The notes under the pieces: generated by a model
The model's input: only the letters and a program-made list of their open reading frames with translations
Database searches by the model: none
Told to the model about the DNA's origin: nothing
Shown: positions 59,997 to 64,000 of the stretch, piece by piece
Layout: each line of letters opens with the position of its first letter
Position numbering within the stretch: the stretch's first letter is position 1
From: an uncultured Methanobrevibacter sp.
Lineage (GTDB): Archaea > Methanobacteriota > Methanobacteria > Methanobacteriales > Methanobacteriaceae
Direction: 5' to 3'
Length of the DNA stretch: 64,000 nucleotides
Assembly (NCBI RefSeq): GCF_902769175.1
Contig: NZ_CACXNW010000017.1
Location: forward strand, 1-64,000
Translations under genes and position numbers: made by a program

Positions 59997-61010
59997 ATGA
60001 AATATCAAATGTATTATGAAATGATGGAACAGCCTGATGATTTAAGAAGAACTTTTGCTGCAGAATTGGATAATATGGCAGAAATCTCTAAAGTGGCAGA
60101 GTCTGTTGATAATATTTACTTGATTGGTTGTGGAAGTTCTATTTCAACTTGTTACTCAGTTAGGGATGCATTAGCACCTGTTTCAGACTTGAATATACAA
60201 GTTTACACAGGTTATGAATTTGCATACAATAAAAAATTGCATGAAGGTGAAAACTCTTTAGTTATTGCAACTTCTCAATCTGGAGAAACTGCTGACACAT
60301 TAACAGCATTAAGAAGAGCAAACGAGTTTAAAATTGATACTGTAGCTATTTCCAATGAAGGAGAAAGTTCCATGATTAAAGAGGCAAAATATCCTATTGC
60401 AACTTTAGGAAATACTGAAACAGCTATTTTAGGAACAAAAACCTACATTACACAATTAGCATGCCTTTATCAAATCCTATTTGCTGCTTCAGGATATGAA
60501 AAAGCTGATGAAATATTGGAACAGTTAGCAGCTATGCCTGATTTAATCGAAGAGCTTTTGAAAACCACTGAAGAGGATAACAAGAAATTGGCGGAAGAGC
60601 TTAAGGATGAATTGATCTTCTACTGTTTAGGAAGTGGAGTCAACTATGGTCTTGCTTATAAGTTAGCTATGACTATGTTGATGGAAGGAGCTATTAAGCA
60701 TGCATGTCCTCTTTACTCATCAGAATACAGACACGGTCTTATAGAAAGAGCTGAAAAAGATGTTCCTTTAATATTCATCGATTCTGATATGCCTGGTGAT
60801 GAGTTGACTAAAATTGCAATCAGAAACTCCAGAGATGAATTAGGTGCAAAAGCAATCATCTTTAATCTTAAGGATTATGCAGACATTGATCCATTGCTTT
60901 CACCATTTGCTCTTGTCATACCTTTAGAATGGTTTGTATACTATTTAGCACACTTCAATGGTGAAGATCCAGGCAGTACAAGACATATTGGTAAAGTAAG
61001 ATATGAATAA
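59997..61010 (+). CDS. SIS domain protein, glucosamine-6-phosphate synthase-like isomerase
   Basis: 337 residues made of two sugar isomerase (SIS) domains. The first has [18 protein letters not shown] near residue 45 and [18 protein letters not shown] near 98; the second has [17 protein letters not shown] near 208 and [13 protein letters not shown] near 240, ending [13 protein letters not shown]. It resembles the isomerase half of GlmS without the glutaminase domain, so it may use ammonia or act on a fructosamine-type sugar. ATG follows AAAGTGATTTT. Confidence 0.85.
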   Translation: MKYQMYYEMMEQPDDLRRTFAAELDNMAEISKVAESVDNIYLIGCGSSISTCYSVRDALAPVSDLNIQVYTGYEFAYNKKLHEGENSLVIATSQSGETADTLTALRRANEFKIDTVAISNEGESSMIKEAKYPIATLGNTETAILGTKTYITQLACLYQILFAASGYEKADEILEQLAAMPDLIEELLKTTEEDNKKLAEELKDELIFYCLGSGVNYGLAYKLAMTMLMEGAIKHACPLYSSEYRHGLIERAEKDVPLIFIDSDMPGDELTKIAIRNSRDELGAKAIIFNLKDYADIDPLLSPFALVIPLEWFVYYLAHFNGEDPGSTRHIGKVRYE

Positions 61011-61104
61011 ATAGTTTTGTTTATTCTATTTTCTTTTATTTTTTTATTTTTTTTTATTTTTCATCTTTTTGAGATTATTGATTATCTTTTTTTAATTTTT
61101 TGCC

Positions 61105-61195
61105 ATTAATTGATTTTTGTAATTAATTCATTCTACAGTTAATTTTGCAATTAATTGATTTTTGTAATTAATTCATTTTACACTTAATTAATATT
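61105..61195 (+). repeat. Flavoprotein leader: 45-bp direct repeat
   Basis: ATTAATTGATTTTTGTAATTAATTCATT occurs at 61105 and 61150, period 45 bp, about 50-120 nt upstream of the flavoprotein start. Confidence 0.7.
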
Positions 61196-61224
61196 TATAT
61201 TTATTATTTAAAAGGGAGGATTAT

Positions 61225-61896
61225 ATGGAATTTTATATTGTTAACGGCGGTCCAAGAAAGAAGTTTAACACCGCTCAATTATTGGAAAAGGCAAGTGAAG
61301 GCATTTTAGATGAGTTAAAGAAAAGCCATGGTGAAGATGATATTAATATTCATCACATTCATTTATATGACTTAAACTTTAAAGGCTGCAAATCCTGTTT
61401 CCATTGTAAACGGATTGGGGGAAAATATTATGCGCAATGCCCTATCAAGGATGACCTATTGGATTTGATTCCTAAAATGGAGGATGCAGATGGAATCGTA
61501 TTTGGCAGTCCAATTTACTTTGGTGAAATAACTGGAGAAATCAGGTCATTCTTTGAAAGATTCCTGTTTTCATCTTTTGTTTATGGAGGAGAATCTAATG
61601 CTCCTAAAAGAATGCCTATTGGAATGATTTATACAATGAATGTTACTGAAGAGGTATTTAATCAAGTTTATGGCAGTAAATTTGATATTTTAGAAAATGT
61701 TTTTGAAGATGTCTATTCAAAGCCTCATTCCTTAAAGGTTTATGATACTTATCAATTTTCAGATTATTCAAAATATGAAAATTATGCATTTGATCCTGAA
61801 TTGAAAGCAAAAAGAAAAGAGGAACATTTCCATATAGATTTAGATGATGCTTATGATTTAGGTGTAAAAATAGCTCAAGAAAGTTTGAAATTATAA
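61225..61896 (+). CDS. NADPH-dependent FMN reductase / iron-sulfur flavoprotein-like protein
   Basis: 223 residues with a flavodoxin-like fold. The N-terminal phosphate loop NGGPRKKFNTAQLLEKA, then a cysteine cluster GCKSCFHCKRIGGKYYAQCPIKDD near residue 52-75 and DGIVFGSPIYFGEITGEIRSFFERFLF near 92, as in WrbA-related multimeric flavodoxins and archaeal iron-sulfur flavoproteins. The spacing CxxCxxC...C would allow an Fe-S cluster or zinc. It probably transfers electrons in oxidative-stress or redox balance. ATG 61225 follows AAGGGAGGAT. A 45-bp direct repeat lies upstream. Confidence 0.85.
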   Translation: MEFYIVNGGPRKKFNTAQLLEKASEGILDELKKSHGEDDINIHHIHLYDLNFKGCKSCFHCKRIGGKYYAQCPIKDDLLDLIPKMEDADGIVFGSPIYFGEITGEIRSFFERFLFSSFVYGGESNAPKRMPIGMIYTMNVTEEVFNQVYGSKFDILENVFEDVYSKPHSLKVYDTYQFSDYSKYENYAFDPELKAKRKEEHFHIDLDDAYDLGVKIAQESLKL

Positions 61897-62096
61897 ATTT
61901 TATTAATGATTTTTAATTCTTTATTATTTTTGTTCTTTATTTTTCTTTTTATTCTTTTTTCTTATTCCTTTTTCTTTAATTTTATTTCTTTTTTTAATAT
62001 AATTTATTATAATGTTATTTTAATATCTAATTTTTAATCAATCTATAAAATACGCTTCATTTTATCAAAACTTTTAGTAACTTTTATTTACTAAAA

Positions 62097-62316
62097 TCGA
62101 AAAGTTTATATGTGATGAGTAACAAGTATACAATGTAAACAAAAAGTATACTAAAAATATGAAATTTTTTTTAGAAATTTTAAATTTTCCAATGAAGATC
62201 CTAAAAACACTAAAAAAATACTATTTTTTGGTATACACTTTTAAAAAATTGTATACATAAATCGAAATATTTATAAGTCATGAAAAATAAAGTATACATC
62301 AGGAAGATGTGTACAC
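62097..62316 (+). promoter_or_regulatory. Hsp20 control region: two TATA elements and three pairs of GTATAC-type palindromes
   Basis: CGAAAAGTTTATATG (62098-62112) and CGAAATATTTATAAG (62263-62277) are near-identical BRE/TATA elements 165 bp apart. GTATAC palindromes lie at 62126 and 62146, at 62231 and 62251, and at 62292, with GTGTACAC at 62309. Spacing within pairs is 20, 20 and about 18 bp, close to two helical turns. The first site of pairs one and three falls about 20-25 nt after a TATA element, over the predicted transcription start, where a repressor would act. I know of no described archaeal heat-shock operator with this sequence. Confidence 0.7.
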
Positions 62317-62447
62317 TAAGTTTTATAAAATGTCTATTAAATTCTTTGATCTATAAAACGTAGGTACAAAAGCAAAAAAACTTGAAAAAATATATACCCA
62401 ATTTTTTGAAAACTCAATTAAAATATTAATGTAAAGGAGATTTTAAA

Positions 62448-63095
62448 ATGCCTGAAGATGTAAAAGAAAATATTGAAGAGGACATCGAAGTAGAATTCGA
62501 AGAAGTCGAAGGTACTAATAAATCTGATGAAATTAAAGAAAAAGCTGAAAAATTCATAGATGATTTCAAAACTAAAGCTGAAGCAAGAAATGAAGCTAAC
62601 AAAGAAAAACTCGATGAAACTCTCAACAAAAGTAAAGACATGGCAGGCAAAGTTGGTGAAAACCTTAGTAAAACTATTGACGACACCATCATTGCTATGA
62701 AAGCTCTTCAAAAGAATTTCGACAGCAGATATCAAGGCTACAAAGAAACTGTAGGTGCAAATAAAATCAATGTTGATTTAGCTGAAACCAAAGATTTCTA
62801 CTACTTACAAGCTTATTTAGCAGGTATTGAAAAAGAAGATATTTCTATTGAAGCTACCAACAACGCAATCACCATTAAAGCATGCTTTGACAATGTTCTC
62901 AAAAAGATTGAAAGCAGCGAAGATGATCCTGCTAACTTAATCATTAGCGGAGTCAAAGCTGGTGAAGCAGAAAGAAGCATTAGCTTAGCAGCAGACATCG
63001 TAAAAGAAGAAATCACTGCTAAACACATTAATGGAACTTTATTTGTAACAATTCCTAAAAAAATAATTCCTAAAACAAAAATAGACATCGAATAA
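62448..63095 (+). CDS. Hsp20 / alpha-crystallin family small heat-shock protein
   Basis: 215 residues. The N-terminal 100 residues are highly acidic then helical and charged (KSDEIKEKAEKFIDDFKTKAEARNEANKEKLDETLNKSK, likely coiled coil). The C-terminal alpha-crystallin domain starts near residue 103 (KINVDLAETKDFYYLQAYLAGIEKEDISIEATNNAITIKA), with the end motif NGTLFVTIPKK and an I-x-I-type tail, PKTKIDIE. The N-terminal coiled coil is longer than usual. It should hold unfolded proteins. ATG 62448 follows AAAGGAGAT. The mRNA would have a leader of about 150 nt and a repeat-rich operator region upstream. Confidence 0.82.
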   Translation: MPEDVKENIEEDIEVEFEEVEGTNKSDEIKEKAEKFIDDFKTKAEARNEANKEKLDETLNKSKDMAGKVGENLSKTIDDTIIAMKALQKNFDSRYQGYKETVGANKINVDLAETKDFYYLQAYLAGIEKEDISIEATNNAITIKACFDNVLKKIESSEDDPANLIISGVKAGEAERSISLAADIVKEEITAKHINGTLFVTIPKKIIPKTKIDIE

Positions 63096-63740
63096 ATTAA
63101 TTTAAAATATTTATTCAGACACAGATAAATATATCTCAACTATAAAAAAAGATTAAAGTTAATTTTTTAATCTTTTTTATTTTTATTTCATAATAAACAC
63201 CTTAAAAAAATTCATAATAAACACATTTGAAAAAAATATTTTTTGATTTTTGCAAGATTTTCTGCAAAAATTTTTTTTTATTTTTTTCTTTTTTTCTTTT
63301 TTTTTACTAATTTAATCTATTTTATTTAGCGAGTTTTGATTTTTTATTTTTTTTACTAATTTAATCTATTTTATTTAGCGAGTTTTGATTTTTTATTTTT
63401 TTTACTAATTTGATTAATTTTTTTTAGATCTATGCTCTTAAAATAGGAAAATTTTAAATTATTCAATATTTTTTCAGATTTTTTAGTTTTTTTTCAAATA
63501 TTTCATTAATTTTTTTTTAAAAAAATAAAATTTTATTTAAAAATTATTACTCTTTTATGAAAATATTTAAAATTTTATTACTAATTTATTAAATAATTTA
63601 TTTATCAAGTGTATTTGAAAAAATCAGTATTTTGCTACAAATATATGCAAATTTAAGTAAAATTAACCAAAAAAAGGGAAAAGCTTTAATACTAAGTAAT
63701 TATATAATAATTATATACTATTATAACGGAGGTGAAAAAT
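63096..63740. other. 645-bp AT-rich intergenic region with 49-bp repeats and histone promoter
   Basis: No gene. A hairpin-like TTAAAGTTAATTTTTTAATC T-tract follows the Hsp20 stop at about 63150-63180. A 49-bp unit with TTACTAATTTAATCTATTTT and TTAGCGAGTTTTGATT starts at 63304 and 63353, with a third partial copy at 63402. An AATTATATAATA TATA-like element (63700-63711) lies about 30-40 nt before the histone start. Confidence 0.6.
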
Positions 63741-63944
63741 ATGGCAATTCCTAAAGCTCCTGTAAATAGGATTATCAAAGAAGCTGGTGCTGAAAGAGTT
63801 AGTGATGCAGCAGTAGTTGCATTAGTTGAATACTTAGAAGCTGACGCAGCAGCAGTCGCTAAAAAAGCAATTGAATACGCAAAAATTGCAAAAAGACAAA
63901 CTGTAAAAGCAGATGATATTGCATTAGCTATTGACAAAGAATAA
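63741..63944 (+). CDS. Archaeal histone (HMf family)
   Basis: 67 residues of the histone fold alone: MAIPKAPVNRIIKEAGAERVSDAA, then the long central helix, and KRQTVKADDIALAID at the end. DNA-binding positions (RI near residue 10, KRQTVK near 55) are kept. Dimers wrap and compact DNA. ATG 63741 follows GGAGGTGAAAAAT; a GTG nine bases earlier is part of that site. It is the intact counterpart of the interrupted, tailed histone at 14337, with identical first eight residues. Confidence 0.95.
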   Translation: MAIPKAPVNRIIKEAGAERVSDAAVVALVEYLEADAAAVAKKAIEYAKIAKRQTVKADDIALAIDKE

Positions 63945-64000
63945 GTTTCTTTAACTTTATTGTCAACTTTTACATTTTAAAAAATAAAATTCATATTTTA

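Overview
The window looks like a Methanobrevibacter-type methanogen (Methanobacteriales). Evidence: very AT-rich DNA, archaeal histones, a pyruvoyl-dependent arginine decarboxylase next to eIF5A, a coenzyme F430 synthase (CfbE-like) beside hemC, an archaeal fused NADP phosphatase/NAD kinase, large secreted adhesin-like proteins, GGTGAT-type Shine-Dalgarno sites and archaeal BRE/TATA promoters. Archaeal non-ribosomal peptide synthetases (NRPS) are rare but known in rumen Methanobrevibacter. The species assignment is inference.

Layout. 1-13957 (minus): one giant NRPS, C-like-A-T-C-A-T-C-A-T-E-C-A-T-C, running off the left edge and broken by six frameshifts and one in-frame TAG. 14337-20000: a tailed histone with a nonsense codon, an AGCS amino-acid:cation symporter, a frameshifted MarR regulator, an O-acetyltransferase, a hotdog thioesterase and an M48 peptidase. 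20308-29116 (plus): a giant Ig-repeat adhesin with four lesions. 29219-32241 (minus): three unrecognised genes, two of them paralogues with an internal repeat, and a 38-nt homopolymer. 32582-35585: a MATE exporter and a nicotinamide phosphoribosyltransferase. 35927-38226 (minus): a second broken adhesin with a glycine-zipper C-terminus. 38807-40725 (minus): a class M sirtuin and a Zn-macrodomain ADP-ribosyl hydrolase, both out of frame. 41045-64000: housekeeping genes (DUF169, GfcR, Gfo/Idh/MocA, HemC, CfbE, NadK, PdaD, eIF5A, agmatinase, TIGR00300 ornithine enzyme, adenine deaminase, a broken C39-like cell-wall peptidase, PNPOx-like, DUF447, SIS isomerase, flavoprotein, Hsp20, histone).

Two patterns run through the window. 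(1) I count 19 inactivating lesions, all in accessory or dispensable-looking genes (NRPS, adhesins, sirtuin/macrodomain, MarR, second histone, cell-wall peptidase) and none in about 23 kb of intact genes. That fits selective gene decay or phase variation better than uniform sequencing error, though most are homopolymer-type indels and need raw-read confirmation. (2) Many intergenic leaders carry tandem duplications of 43-74 bp, most often 49-53 bp. Upstream of the NRPS and the AGCS symporter the duplicated unit includes the ribosome-binding site and start codon, giving serial mini-ORFs ahead of the true start.

Functional links: PdaD (arginine to agmatine), agmatinase (agmatine to putrescine) and eIF5A (hypusinated from spermidine) sit together beside the TIGR00300 enzyme. 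HemC and CfbE serve the two ends of F430 synthesis. The Hsp20 leader has a duplicated TATA element with three pairs of GTATAC-type palindromes spaced about two helical turns apart, a candidate undescribed heat-shock operator.
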